The notes below the pieces were generated by a model. That model did not search any database, was not told the origin of the DNA, and worked only from the letters and a program-made list of their open reading frames with translations. From Janthinobacterium silvisoli (GTDB taxonomy: Bacteria; Pseudomonadota; Gammaproteobacteria; Burkholderiales; Burkholderiaceae_D): 64,000 nucleotides of DNA. The DNA is taken from positions 496,001 through 560,000 of the forward strand of contig NZ_JACHCL010000002.1 of assembly GCF_014200725.1 (NCBI RefSeq), read 5' to 3'. A program made the position numbers and the translations under genes. Positions 41,003 to 49,837 of the stretch are shown one piece after another (positions within the stretch are counted from its first letter, which is position 1; each line of letters starts with the position of its first letter).

Positions 41003-42391
41003 TCAGGCAGCCAGCGGCTGCTGATCCAGCTCCGGCAAGCGCGCCAGCGCCGCCTTGAGCGCCTCGAAACACTGCGCATCGATGGCCGTGCCCACCGTTT
41101 CGGCCATGATATCGAGCGCTTTCGGGATCGGGATCGGGCCACGGTAGGGGCGGTCGGCCGTGATGGCGTCAAAGATGTCGGCCGTGGTGATGATGCGCGT
41201 TTCCAGGCTGATGCCGTCGGCCGTCAAGCCGCGCGGATAACCCTTGCCATCGAGCCGTTCATGGTGGGCGGCGGCCACGATGGCCAGCTCCGCAAACGCG
41301 TCGATGCGCGATAAAATCGTTTCCGTGTACTGGGCATGCAATTGCACGGCTTGCCATTCGTCGGCATCGAGCTTGCCTGCCTTGTCCAGCACGCTATTGC
41401 TGACGCCCAGCTTACCCACGTCGTGCAGCAAGGCGCCCCGCTTGAGCCAGCGCCGCCGCTCGGGCGACACACCCATGGCTTCGGCGATCATGTCCGTGTA
41501 CAAGGCCACGCGGGCGCTATGGCCACTGGTGTACGGGCTTTTTGAATCGACCACCTGGCCGAACGCCTCGGCGATATCGTCCAGGTAATCTTCATCGACG
41601 GGCACCACCTTGTTGGCCGGCTCCAGCGCCGCGACGGCCGCGACTATCTCTTGCGAGCGCAGCATGGACCAGAAAGCGCCCGACTCGGCCACGCGCTCGA
41701 AGGCTTGCACCAGTTGCGGATCGAACCAGGTGCCGGCGCGCTGGCGCACCTCGGTCCGTGCTGCCCGCGCACCATCGGCCGTATGGAAAACGTCGATCAC
41801 CTGCGCCATCAGGGCGATGCGCGCAAACAGGGGAATCGCCTCGCCGGCCAGCTTTTCCGGCTTGCCCTGCCCGTTGAAATGCTCATCGAGGCTGTAGATG
41901 CCGGCCGCCACTTCCTCAGGAAAACGTAGCAGGCGGGCAATATCGGCGCCTCGCTGGCAACGCGTGGCGATCAAGTCCTGTGCAATTTGCGGGCCGTCGC
42001 GCAAGATCGTCATGACGGCGCGGAAACGTTCGGCCAAGCCCGCTTTCAGCCCTGTGTGCTTGAGCACGAATTTGAGCACCTGCGGCAAGCTGTCGCCCAC
42101 CGTCTTGAAGCCTTGCTTGAAAGCCAGGTCGTCCGTCAGGTACAGCTCGCAAATGCGCGCTGCATTGCTGCTGCAACCTAAATCCTTGAGCAGCAAGGTG
42201 TAATACAGATTCCACAAATCCTCGTCCGCCATGCCGATCTCGCGGCCCACGTGCATGCCTATCCAGCAACAGCGTATGCAATGGCCTTCGGGTTGGCCCT
42301 CGGTGATGTCGAGCGCCTGGCTCAATGCGGCGATCAGTTCAGACAGGCGAATGCCGGTGGTGCAAGATACCGTTGATGAGGATGTTATCAT
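41003..42391 (-). CDS. HD-GYP domain phosphodiesterase with a degenerate N-terminal HD unit
   Basis: About 462 residues. The C-terminal half is a canonical HD-GYP domain: SPYTSGHSARVALYT, LLHDVGKLGVSNSVLDK and HHERLDGKGYPRGLT, then DIFDAITADRPYR. This domain hydrolyses cyclic di-GMP. The N-terminal half looks like an older copy that has lost its catalytic residues: GHCIRCCWIGMHVGREI, LLLKDLGCSSNA (Lys in place of the HD His) and DEHFNGQGKPEKLAGEAIPLFARI. It probably controls the motile/sessile switch. An upstream TTG would add 7 residues; neither start has a good ribosome-binding site. Confidence 0.85.
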   Translation of the reverse strand: MITSSSTVSCTTGIRLSELIAALSQALDITEGQPEGHCIRCCWIGMHVGREIGMADEDLWNLYYTLLLKDLGCSSNAARICELYLTDDLAFKQGFKTVGDSLPQVLKFVLKHTGLKAGLAERFRAVMTILRDGPQIAQDLIATRCQRGADIARLLRFPEEVAAGIYSLDEHFNGQGKPEKLAGEAIPLFARIALMAQVIDVFHTADGARAARTEVRQRAGTWFDPQLVQAFERVAESGAFWSMLRSQEIVAAVAALEPANKVVPVDEDYLDDIAEAFGQVVDSKSPYTSGHSARVALYTDMIAEAMGVSPERRRWLKRGALLHDVGKLGVSNSVLDKAGKLDADEWQAVQLHAQYTETILSRIDAFAELAIVAAAHHERLDGKGYPRGLTADGISLETRIITTADIFDAITADRPYRGPIPIPKALDIMAETVGTAIDAQCFEALKAALARLPELDQQPLAA

Positions 42392-42412
42392 GGTAGAAAT
42401 ACAAATTTCCAA

Positions 42413-42870
42413 TATGTAATGGTTTGTATTCTACGCGATACGGTGGATCATGGGCCGGAGAAATGGCGGGGGCAGCATTGACGCCATCGACAATCCTTGT
42501 CGCATTGTGACAACAAGGCGCTGGAGAAAATAGACCAGATCGTATGTTGCTTTTTGCCGACAGGCGTCGGCAGCCATATCGGGAAGTGAAGACAAAACGC
42601 GCTCTGCAAGCGCCCTGGACCGGCCGCCGCCACAGTAATAAACGCATGCGCTCTTCCACTATGCATCGCCATCAGACTAGCGGCAAATACGATTTTGTTT
42701 GGCTATTTAGTCGAAATAAAAATGAATGGCACGTCTGATGAAATGCCATTTCGGCCAGAAATTTACGTGCTAGCATGACTTTTCGTCTGGCAGACAAGCG
42801 TGCAACTGCCGCAAACGCAGGGCGAAAACCAGAACCCATTTCCCATAATGAAAACCAATAGGAGCCGTTC
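42413..42870. other. Intergenic stretch, no gene seen
   Basis: 458 nt between the HD-GYP and TonB receptor genes. Short frames on both strands lack ribosome-binding sites and familiar products. The part after 42,690 is richer in AT (TTTGGCTATTTAGTCGAAAT) and probably holds the receptor promoter. No repeat or palindrome of note. Confidence 0.4.
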
Positions 42871-45177
42871 ATGATGACACTGCATGCTGGTATGGTGCGC
42901 CGCACATTGATTGCCCTGGCAGTGACTGCCGCATTCCCGCTACAGGCGATGGCGGACAACCCTGCCCCGGCGCCCGATGCGCCAGCCGCAACCCAAGCTG
43001 ATACACCAGCCGCCGCCCCGGCTGCCACCGGTCCGGGCCAGCTGGAAACAGTGATCGTCACGGCGCAGCGCCGCGCTGAAAACATCAAGGACGTACCCAT
43101 GTCGATCGCTACCCTGAAAGGCGAAAAGCTGGACGTGCTGACGGCCGGCGGCCAGGATATCCGCTTCCTCAGCGGCCGCTCACCCAGCGTCTCGGTGGAA
43201 TCCGACTACGGCCGCACCTTCCCGCGCTTTTATATCCGCGGCCTGGGCAATACAGACTTCGACCTGAACGCCTCGCAACCGGTGGGCCTGGTGATGGATG
43301 ACGTGGTGCAGGAAAACGCCATGCTGAAGGGTTTTCCCGTATTCGACGTGGACCAGGTGGAAGTGCTGCGCGGCCCGCAAGGCACCTTGTTCGGCCGCAA
43401 CTCGCCGGCTGGCGTGATCAAGTTTGACTCAGCCAAACCCGTGTTCAATACGGAAGGTTATTTAAGTGGCGGCTTCGGCAAGGATGGCGTGAAAAACCTC
43501 GAAGGAGTGTTCAACGTCCCGCTCAGCGACACCGTCGCCCTGCGCTTTTCGGGCCAGACCCAGCGCCGCGACAACCGCGTGCACAACCCCCGGCCGACCG
43601 GCACGCGCGACTTCGAAGGCTATGAAGACAATGCCGCGCGCATCCAATTGCTGGTCAAACCCTCGCGCGACTTCAGCGCCCTGTTCAATGTGCATGCCCG
43701 CGACCTCGATGGCACGGCCACCCTGTTCCGCGCGAATATCCTGAAACAGGGCACGAATGACCTGGTCGACAATTTCGATTACGGCTCCTACCCCACCGAC
43801 GGCATCAACCGCCAGCACCTGAAAACCAAGGGCGGCAGCATGCGCCTGAAATGGGATCTCGATGGCGTGACCGTGAACTCGATCACCGGCTACGAAAAAC
43901 TCGATTTTTACAGCCGCGCCGACGTCGATGGCGGCTATGGCGCCGTGTACGCGCCACCGATGGGTCCAGGCTTCATCCCCTTCGTGGTCGAAACGGCCGA
44001 CGTGATCCCGAACCACAAGCAGATTTCGCAGGAATTGCGCGCCGAGTCGAACAGCAAGGGGCCATGGCAATGGATCGCCGGCCTGTTCTACTTCAAGGAA
44101 GACATCCAGATCGACAGCATCAGCTTTGACAGCCTGTCGCCCGGTAATCCGCAAAATCCGTTTTATTCGACGCAGAACCAGAGCTCCACTTCCTATGCCG
44201 CTTTCGGCTCGCTGAACTACACGGTTTCCGACGCCTTGAAGCTGCGCGGCGGCCTGCGCTACACCAGCGACAAGAAGGACTTCTCGGCCAAGCGCGTGGA
44301 ACTGACCACCGCCGGACCGTTCAACATCGACAATACCTCGCATAACATCAGCTGGGATTTGAGCGGCACCTATATCCTGACGCCGGCGACGAACGTCTAC
44401 GCGCGCGTCGCCACAGGCTACCGCGCGCCATCGATGCAGGGCCGCTTGAATGGCTTGAGTGACCGCCCTTCATTTGCCGGCGCTGAAAAAGCGCTGTCAG
44501 TCGAAGCGGGCATCAAGCAGGATTTGTTCGACAAGCGCGCCCGCCTGAGCCTGGCCGTATTCCAGTACCGCGTCAAAGACAAGCAGCTGACGGCCGGCAG
44601 CGGCGCCGTCAACATGAACCAGTTGATCAACGCCGACAAAGTCACCGGCCAGGGCGTGGAGCTGGACTTCCAGGCCAACCTGAGCGACTCGGTCAGCATG
44701 ACCCTGGGCGGCAGCTACAACCACACCGAGATCCAGGATAAAAACCTGTTCGTGCAAAGCTGCGGCAATGCGTTGAACAACCCGGCCAGCGGCTGTACCG
44801 TCACCAACCCGGTCGGCCCCTTCACCGGCACCGCCTACATCAATGGCAACCCGCTGCCGCGCGCGCCCGAATGGCAAGGCAACTTCACGCTGAAATACAG
44901 CATCCCCGTCGCCAACGGCGAATTCTTCGCCTACACCGACTGGTCCTACCGTACCAGCTACAACTTCTTCCTGTACGAAGCGAAGGAATACAAGGCCAAG
45001 CCGCTGCTCGAAGGCGGCTTGCGCGCCGGCTACAAATGGGACAAATACGAAATCGCCGCCTACAGCCGCAACATCACCAACCGCATCCAGGCCGTGGGCG
45101 CGATCGACTTCGACAACCTGACAGGGATCCTCAACGAACCGCGTACTTATGGGGTGCAGTTCAAGGCGACGTTTTAA
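42871..45177 (+). CDS. TonB-dependent receptor (plug with ETVIVTAQRR box)
   Basis: A 768-residue outer-membrane receptor: signal peptide (to about residue 28, QAMADNP), Ala/Pro-rich linker, TonB box ETVIVTAQRRAENIKDVPMSI, plug motif VDQVEVLRGPQGTLFGRNSPAG, and a beta-barrel ending in TYGVQFKATF. The ETVIVTAQ-RR beginning and the FGRNSPAG motif are typical of the large proteobacterial receptor group linked to uptake of carbohydrates, terpenoids or other organic nutrients. There are no transporter or enzyme genes beside it to name the ligand. AGGAG precedes the tandem ATGATG. Confidence 0.88.
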   Translation: MMTLHAGMVRRTLIALAVTAAFPLQAMADNPAPAPDAPAATQADTPAAAPAATGPGQLETVIVTAQRRAENIKDVPMSIATLKGEKLDVLTAGGQDIRFLSGRSPSVSVESDYGRTFPRFYIRGLGNTDFDLNASQPVGLVMDDVVQENAMLKGFPVFDVDQVEVLRGPQGTLFGRNSPAGVIKFDSAKPVFNTEGYLSGGFGKDGVKNLEGVFNVPLSDTVALRFSGQTQRRDNRVHNPRPTGTRDFEGYEDNAARIQLLVKPSRDFSALFNVHARDLDGTATLFRANILKQGTNDLVDNFDYGSYPTDGINRQHLKTKGGSMRLKWDLDGVTVNSITGYEKLDFYSRADVDGGYGAVYAPPMGPGFIPFVVETADVIPNHKQISQELRAESNSKGPWQWIAGLFYFKEDIQIDSISFDSLSPGNPQNPFYSTQNQSSTSYAAFGSLNYTVSDALKLRGGLRYTSDKKDFSAKRVELTTAGPFNIDNTSHNISWDLSGTYILTPATNVYARVATGYRAPSMQGRLNGLSDRPSFAGAEKALSVEAGIKQDLFDKRARLSLAVFQYRVKDKQLTAGSGAVNMNQLINADKVTGQGVELDFQANLSDSVSMTLGGSYNHTEIQDKNLFVQSCGNALNNPASGCTVTNPVGPFTGTAYINGNPLPRAPEWQGNFTLKYSIPVANGEFFAYTDWSYRTSYNFFLYEAKEYKAKPLLEGGLRAGYKWDKYEIAAYSRNITNRIQAVGAIDFDNLTGILNEPRTYGVQFKATF

Positions 45178-45248
45178 GATGCAGTGAATGTTGGTGAGAT
45201 GGAACACTATTCATACAAGAAACATCTTCTGCAGGCAGTTGACCAATA

Positions 45249-45299
45249 GCGTAGGAAGGTCGCATGGCAAGCCATCCGATCTGCCTACGCCCTATTTTT
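45249..45299 (+). terminator. Intrinsic terminator of the TonB receptor gene
   Basis: Stem GCGTAGG (45249-45255)/CCTACGC (45284-45290) enclosing an inner ATGGC/GCCAT hairpin, followed by CCTATTTTTA. It lies 72 nt past the receptor stop. Confidence 0.6.
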
Positions 45300-45369
45300 A
45301 GCCTGGCCGATCTCAAGTTGGCGTCAGGCGTCATCATGACCAAAACAGCAGGTCACCAGTTACACAATC

Positions 45370-45418
45370 GACTTGTACAACTTATTGAACAGGTATAGAA
45401 TTGACTTGTACAACTTAT
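45370..45418. promoter_or_regulatory. yefM-yoeB operator: two direct repeats with TGTACA cores
   Basis: GACTTGTACAACTTAT occurs twice, at 45370-45385 and 45403-45418, a 33-bp period (about three helical turns). Each holds the palindrome TTGTACAA. The E. coli YefM operator is known to contain TGTACA cores, so these are probably YefM sites; they lie about 80-125 bp before the yefM start. Confidence 0.75.
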
Positions 45419-45495
45419 CGCACATATATTTATATAAATATTTTAATATTCATACTTTTTTAAGTCGGTTAAAGAATTAAGTAACGGAGTGAAAA

Positions 45496-45768
45496 ATGAG
45501 AATCATCAATTTTTCCGATGCCCGAAATAGCTTGCGGTCAGTCATAGATCAAGTAGTAGAAGACGCTGATGTCACAGTCATTTCGCGCCGCGATGCGCCT
45601 GATGCCGTCGTTATGTCATTTGATCAATACAGCAGCTTGATTGAAACGGTTCATCTGCTCAGCTCGCCTGCTAACGCGGCGCACCTGGCAAGGTCGATCG
45701 CCCAGTCACGTGCAGGCAAAACGCAGCATCGGGAGTTAATCGAAGTGTCCGAAGCTGAGGAAAGCTAA
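45496..45768 (+). CDS. yefM: YefM-type antitoxin (Phd/YefM family)
   Basis: A 90-residue protein opening MRIINFSDARNSLRSVIDQVVEDADVTVISRRDAPDAVVMSFDQYSSL (read in parts), the conserved N-terminal DNA-binding fold of YefM, and an acidic C-terminal tail that would wrap the toxin. It binds YoeB and represses the operon. GGAG lies 9 nt before the ATG. The toxin gene follows 11 nt later. Confidence 0.93.
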   Translation: MRIINFSDARNSLRSVIDQVVEDADVTVISRRDAPDAVVMSFDQYSSLIETVHLLSSPANAAHLARSIAQSRAGKTQHRELIEVSEAEES

Positions 45769-45779
45769 GGAAGTACTTG

Positions 45780-46037
45780 ATGAAGAACGTGAAATTTACG
45801 GACGAGTGCTTTGATGACTACGTCTACTGGCAGGGGCAGGACAAAAAAACCTTAAAGAGGATCAACGTGCTGATCAAGGACGCACAACGGTCCCCTTTCG
45901 AGGGCATCGGCAAGCCTGAGCCACTCAAGGGAAATTTGTCGGGATTTTGGTCACGCCGCATTGATGAAGTCAACAGATTGGTCTACGCCGTTCAAGACGA
46001 CGAGTTAGAAATAATTTCTTGTCGCTATCATTACTAA
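45780..46037 (+). CDS. yoeB: YoeB-type toxin (ribosome-dependent mRNA interferase)
   Basis: An 85-residue protein, one longer than E. coli YoeB (84). Catalytic elements are in place: GIGKPEPLKGNLSGFWSRRID, EVNRLVYAV, and the terminal CRYHY with His84 and Tyr85. YoeB cuts mRNA in the ribosomal A site. ATG at 45780 follows GGAAG; a TTG one codon earlier is less likely. An intrinsic terminator follows. Confidence 0.93.
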   Translation: MKNVKFTDECFDDYVYWQGQDKKTLKRINVLIKDAQRSPFEGIGKPEPLKGNLSGFWSRRIDEVNRLVYAVQDDELEIISCRYHY

Positions 46038-46045
46038 CAAACAGG

Positions 46046-46067
46046 GCCTCGTTCGCGAGGCTTTTTT
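46046..46067 (+). terminator. Intrinsic terminator of yefM-yoeB
   Basis: Perfect GCCTCG/CGAGGC stem with a TTCG tetraloop and six T, 9 nt after the yoeB stop. Confidence 0.93.
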
Positions 46068-46260
46068 GCGTCTCTTGTTATGCTAGTGCATGAACCAGGT
46101 CAGCGGTGCCTTTGGAGTACTACGCTGGGATCGTTGATGGTGATGCCGGTGACGCCTCAAAACAATTACCGGTAACTTTATGCGGAATCAATGCAGTTTT
46201 GCGGAACTGGAAAAGATTGAAAAGATAGTGAGCACTATCTCTGTAAAAAGCATCTGCGCT

Positions 46261-46347
46261 TGGTGCCCGGAGCCGGAATCGAACCGGCACGCCCTTGCAG
46301 GCGGGAGATTTTAAGTCTCCAGTGTCTACCAGTTTCACCATCCGGGC
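46261..46347 (-). tRNA. tRNA-Leu (anticodon UAA)
   Basis: On the minus strand: acceptor stem GCCCGGA/TCCGGGC, D-loop TGGTGAAACTGGTAGACAC, anticodon stem GGAGA/TCTCC with loop CTTAAAA (anticodon TAA, 46311-46313), a long variable arm, T-arm GCCGGTTCGATTCCGGC and an encoded 3' CCA (46261-46263). Length 87 nt, as expected for a class II leucine tRNA. It marks the left border of the phage-tail locus, but its 3' end faces away from it. Confidence 0.97.
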
Positions 46348-46410
46348 AGCGCGGCAAGATTCTAGCACAGGTGATGCACATTACACCACCTCGCTATTGT
46401 TTGATCTCCC

Positions 46411-46656
46411 TCAAGATGGTCCCGCCACGCAAGCGTCGAGCAGCGCTTCCAGTTCCCGCTCATAGGCGGCGCGCAGTTTTTCGCGGGCCAGCAAAGCTTG
46501 CGCCTGGGGATAGATGCCGGAAGGCGGCACTGCCGGCAGCGATGGCGCGGTGGGACGGCTGCTGATGCATGGCACGGCCAGCGGCAGCATTTCAGTCATT
46601 GGAACATGCGCCGCGCAGCCTGACAGCATGCAAGCCAACAACAGCGCCGCCCTCAT
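46411..46656 (-). CDS. Rz1-like outer-membrane spanin lipoprotein
   Basis: An 81-residue protein with a lipoprotein signal (LLLACMLSGCAAH, lipobox LSGC, lipidated Cys14) and a Pro-rich stretch (SSRPTAPSLPAVPPSGIYP), the features of Rz1 o-spanins. Its start overlaps the stop of the upstream gene by 4 nt (ATGA). It is the last gene of the tail/lysis operon. With the Rz-like protein it would join and fuse inner and outer membranes at lysis. Confidence 0.75.
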   Translation of the reverse strand: MRAALLLACMLSGCAAHVPMTEMLPLAVPCISSRPTAPSLPAVPPSGIYPQAQALLAREKLRAAYERELEALLDACVAGPS

Positions 46657-46979
46657 GGCATCTCCCTGGCGATCAATGCCTCAGCCGCACGGCAAGCATC
46701 GCCGTCGGGCTGCAGCGCCAGGATGCGGGCGGCGGACTGCTCGCTGGCAGCCCTTCCCTCTCGGGCGCCAGCCAGCGCCTGCTTTGCCTGCGCGGAACGG
46801 CGTGCGCCCTCTTCCCGCATCAGTGTCAATGCCTGATCCTGACGCCGCAGCGCGCCTTGGGCCTCTGCCAACTGGAGGCTGCAGGCGGCGCGGCCCGTTT
46901 CCCTGCCCCAGCGCTGGGCGCAAAACAGGGCTGCACCGAGCAGCAGCAAGCCAGCCAATACCGCCATTGACGGCTTCAT
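46653..46979 (-). CDS. Rz-like inner-membrane spanin
   Basis: A 108-residue protein with an N-terminal membrane anchor (MAVLAGLLLLGAALFCAQRWG) and a periplasmic helical part rich in Ala, Gln, Glu and Arg (LQLAEAQGALRRQDQALTLMREEGARRSAQAKQAL, in parts), which should form a coiled coil. Position between endolysin and a small lipoprotein gene, with 4-nt overlaps on both sides, identifies it as the i-spanin partner. Confidence 0.75.
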   Translation of the reverse strand: MKPSMAVLAGLLLLGAALFCAQRWGRETGRAACSLQLAEAQGALRRQDQALTLMREEGARRSAQAKQALAGAREGRAASEQSAARILALQPDGDACRAAEALIAREMP

Positions 46980-47491
46980 GCCAGCACCTTGCGCGCCTTC
47001 TGATACAAGGCCAGGCGATCGGCCAGGCCATTCAAGCCGCCATTGACGCGGCGCGTGACTCTTTCCTGGTCGCCCGCATCAGCCAGGGCGTTCAAGCCGC
47101 GCGACTGCCAGAACCAGCCAGCCGAACGGCAGGCGTGGAGGGTTTGCTCCAGCAGTTCGGGCCTGGACAGCAAATCGAGGCGCAGCGCCACTCCGCAGGC
47201 GGCATAGTTGGCGCGCCCCGTTACCTGCAGCAAGCCGCGTCCCTTGAAGCGCACGCCATCGCCGGCAATCACGTTGCCCAGATCGGCCCGCCCTTCGTAG
47301 GCTACGCCACTGGCCAGTTCGCGCGCATAGCGCAACTGGCCGGATTCATGCCCCACCTGCGCCAGGAACGCCGCCTGGCGCAGCGGCGTATCAATGCCGA
47401 ATTCCGCCATCGCAGCATTCAGGGGCGCCAGAAACAAGGCGGCGCGCTGACCGGCGTACGGCATGATGGCCATCAATTGGACCAGCGTCAT
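46976..47491 (-). CDS. Endolysin, glycoside hydrolase family 19 (chitinase-like)
   Basis: A 171-residue GH19 lysozyme-like enzyme: PLRQAAFLAQVGHESGQLRYARE holds the catalytic Glu (HES), and FKGRGLLQVTGRANYAACG is the characteristic substrate-binding segment. It cleaves peptidoglycan glycan strands. No signal peptide is visible, so it depends on the holin for export. ATG at 47489-47491 overlaps the holin stop as ATGA. Confidence 0.88.
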   Translation of the reverse strand: MTLVQLMAIMPYAGQRAALFLAPLNAAMAEFGIDTPLRQAAFLAQVGHESGQLRYARELASGVAYEGRADLGNVIAGDGVRFKGRGLLQVTGRANYAACGVALRLDLLSRPELLEQTLHACRSAGWFWQSRGLNALADAGDQERVTRRVNGGLNGLADRLALYQKARKVLA

Positions 47492-47916
47492 AAGCCGCCC
47501 CGCACATCCTTGACGACGGCAGCCGCATCGAGCGCCAGTTCGCCGATATCCTTGCCGCGGCGCTTGTCGAACCAGCGCACGCAGGCGCCCAGCACCCACC
47601 AGGCGGGCAAGCCGGCCGCCACCATCAGGGGCGCGGCGATAAACAGAAAGCCGGTGGCCGGGTCGCCACCATACAGGCTGGCCACGACTTTTGCGCTGTC
47701 GAACAGGCTGGGCCACCACGACAGCACGGCCGCCACCAGCAGCGGGCCGAGAAAGGTGGAAATGATGATGCTCGAGCAAAAGCGGATGAATGCCTCGCGG
47801 GTGGAACGGGGCCACATGAACATGAAGCCCAGCGAAGTGGCGGCGGCGCCGGCCAGCACGGGCACGCCAAACAGTTTGATCAATGCGCCGCCGGCGGCGG
47901 TGGTTTCAATGGCCAT
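47488..47916 (-). CDS. Holin-like membrane protein
   Basis: A 142-residue protein with about three predicted membrane segments (LFGVPVLAGAAATSLGFMFM; SIIISTFLGPLLVAAVLSWW; TGFLFIAAPLMVAAGLPAWWVLG) and a charged C-terminus. This size and layout and its place directly before a GH19 endolysin indicate a holin that forms the lysis pore. I do not recognise a specific holin family by motif. Confidence 0.75.
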   Translation of the reverse strand: MAIETTAAGGALIKLFGVPVLAGAAATSLGFMFMWPRSTREAFIRFCSSIIISTFLGPLLVAAVLSWWPSLFDSAKVVASLYGGDPATGFLFIAAPLMVAAGLPAWWVLGACVRWFDKRRGKDIGELALDAAAVVKDVRGGL

Positions 47917-47939
47917 GATTGCCTTTCTGTTGGAGAAAT

Positions 47940-47962
47940 AAAAAAACCCGCCGTGGCGGGTT
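47940..47962 (-). terminator. Intrinsic terminator after fibre module 2
   Basis: Minus-strand stem AACCCGC/GCGGGTT with a run of seven T (complement of 47940-47946), just past the stop of the fibre gene. It is nearly the same sequence as the terminator at 50779-50801, so it was copied with the module. Confidence 0.85.
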
Positions 47963-47989
47963 TGGAGAAGGACTGCTGCATGACGACAG

Positions 47990-49837
47990 CTACACGGACT
48001 TGACCATCACATAGGCGCGGCCATCCGCTTCGATAGCAATCACGCGCCCGACGGCGCGCAGGTACTGCTTCATGCTCAGGTCATCTTCGTGCACGGCGAT
48101 ACCCTTGATACCGGCGCCGTCCTGCACCGGGACGATGTAGTCGCCAGGCTGGGCGCCCAGCACATTGACGGGTACGCGGCCGGCGATGGCGATGCGGTCG
48201 ACTTTCTGGCGTGCGGCTTCCAGCGCAGCGTCGAAGGCGGCCATGGCGTCGGTATCTTGCTGCGCGGCGATGTTATAAGCCGTAAGTGCGGTGACGAAGC
48301 TGGCCTGTTTTTGCATCCATTCGTCGTCGGTTTCTCCTGGACTAGTCACTATCTGCTCGACTTCCTGCGGCTTGGTACCAGGGACAACCTGACTTTCCAT
48401 CACATCCTCACGACGAACTGGCTTGACAGGTTCCATTCCGGCTTTTGGTACAGGACGCAGGCCCAGGCATGATGCCCAGCCATCACCACCAACAAAAGAT
48501 GGTGCTGTGGATTTGACAGCAAACATGACAGAGCCATCCCACTCATCCGTGATTTTATTTTGAGCGGTAATACCTATAATTTGCCCAGCAGAGACATCTG
48601 CACAACTCATACACTTGGAAATGTACTCGGCATAGTCATTACCCTGCGTACTTATCGTTCCACCAGTTGAGACGCTTCGTCCCGTAACTGAATTTTTACC
48701 GACATAGAGAACTGAGTTTGCGGTATTCCAGTCATACAAACCAGCAGCGGCTACTGCCAAGCTCGGCGCTAACGCTTTATCAACTCCGACATAGAGAATC
48801 GCTTTCGCTTCTGCAACTGCCATGCGGATATCGTGCTGAATCGTAGATATGTCGCTACTTCCTGCCTTCAGGATTGGAATGCCGACTTTTCCATCCCCGT
48901 AAATTGACAACAGATTGCCCGTCCAGCCACCAGAACCTACGTCATAAGCTTGAATAGCTAATGTATATCCCTGTTTAAACAGAGAGGCGCCAGGGTTCGT
49001 GACAAATCCAAACCTGCCTGGATAGGCTGTTCCGCCAACCCCATAAACCCCCAAGCCCAACGCCTCAAGATTGCCAATGCTGCCGTTTGGCAGGCTTGAA
49101 ATAGTTGTACCGGCTAAGAACGAATCTCCGCTGCTGCCTACACCAGTGAGTATCTGCGCGGGAAATCGAGTCTTCAAACTGTTTCCGTTTTCGTAAACAC
49201 CTTGCCAGCGCGGAGCAATATACATGGACTGCCCCGGCACTGCTGACGTGTCGAACACTATAGTACCTGCAGGTTCCCCACCAACCACAGGTTCTGAAAC
49301 GGCGTAGGTCGCTGTATTAACTCCTGTAATATCAAATGATGCATTTGCAAAACCATCGAGAAAAGCGTACACACCATAAGTCAAATCTGGATGCTTATAG
49401 ACTATGACGCGAGCCCTTACCCTTGGCACCCCTTCAAGGTGCCATTCCACATAAAATCCATTCCTGACGCCCATCAGAAGAGTAACCGCCGACGTCTGTG
49501 CGGAAAGCCATCCGTCATTTAGCGTACCGCGTATGAGAAGATTTTCTTGCGTTCCTGCGTCATCCGGTGCAAACGTTGCGAGTTTGTACCAGTTGCGCCG
49601 CCCGACAGAGCTCGTAAATTGATAGCCGTACTTGGCTGTCGACCCCGAACAAATCCTGGCGTTTGATTGAATCGGCAAGTTTGGATCCAGCCACGCCGGC
49701 GTAATGCATCCATTCACCCCACCCAACGGCGACATGCCCACCTTGGGCGTAGTCGATGCCACTACCGCGCCGCGCCCTGCCAGCTCGTTCAAACGCTGGA
49801 TCGTGTCCTTCTGGCCATAGTAAAAAAATTCACTCAT
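47990..49837 (-). CDS. Tail fibre/receptor-binding protein of module 2
   Basis: A 615-residue fibre candidate. The N-terminus MSEFFYYGQKDTIQRLNELAG resembles that of the module 1 fibre (MADAFYDGMPNVNERLNQLYG) and probably anchors to the tail. The middle is Gly/Ser/Thr-rich beta structure. Toward the C-terminus, GNDYAEYISKCMSCADVSAGQIIGITAQNKI (in parts) resembles the Peptidase_G2-type self-cleaving chaperone domain of fibres (DYAEY motif). The segment 48,480-49,750 is visibly richer in AT than its neighbours, suggesting recent exchange of the receptor-binding part. Its ATG overlaps the upstream stop by 1 nt. Confidence 0.7.
   Translation of the reverse strand: MSEFFYYGQKDTIQRLNELAGRGAVVASTTPKVGMSPLGGVNGCITPAWLDPNLPIQSNARICSGSTAKYGYQFTSSVGRRNWYKLATFAPDDAGTQENLLIRGTLNDGWLSAQTSAVTLLMGVRNGFYVEWHLEGVPRVRARVIVYKHPDLTYGVYAFLDGFANASFDITGVNTATYAVSEPVVGGEPAGTIVFDTSAVPGQSMYIAPRWQGVYENGNSLKTRFPAQILTGVGSSGDSFLAGTTISSLPNGSIGNLEALGLGVYGVGGTAYPGRFGFVTNPGASLFKQGYTLAIQAYDVGSGGWTGNLLSIYGDGKVGIPILKAGSSDISTIQHDIRMAVAEAKAILYVGVDKALAPSLAVAAAGLYDWNTANSVLYVGKNSVTGRSVSTGGTISTQGNDYAEYISKCMSCADVSAGQIIGITAQNKITDEWDGSVMFAVKSTAPSFVGGDGWASCLGLRPVPKAGMEPVKPVRREDVMESQVVPGTKPQEVEQIVTSPGETDDEWMQKQASFVTALTAYNIAAQQDTDAMAAFDAALEAARQKVDRIAIAGRVPVNVLGAQPGDYIVPVQDGAGIKGIAVHEDDLSMKQYLRAVGRVIAIEADGRAYVMVKSV

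Noticed and set aside
46261..46347. tRNA-Leu as the attachment site of the phage-tail locus
   Set aside because: Phages usually integrate at the 3' end of a tRNA. The 3' end here (46261) points away from the tail genes, no repeat of the tRNA end was seen in the window, and no integrase is present.
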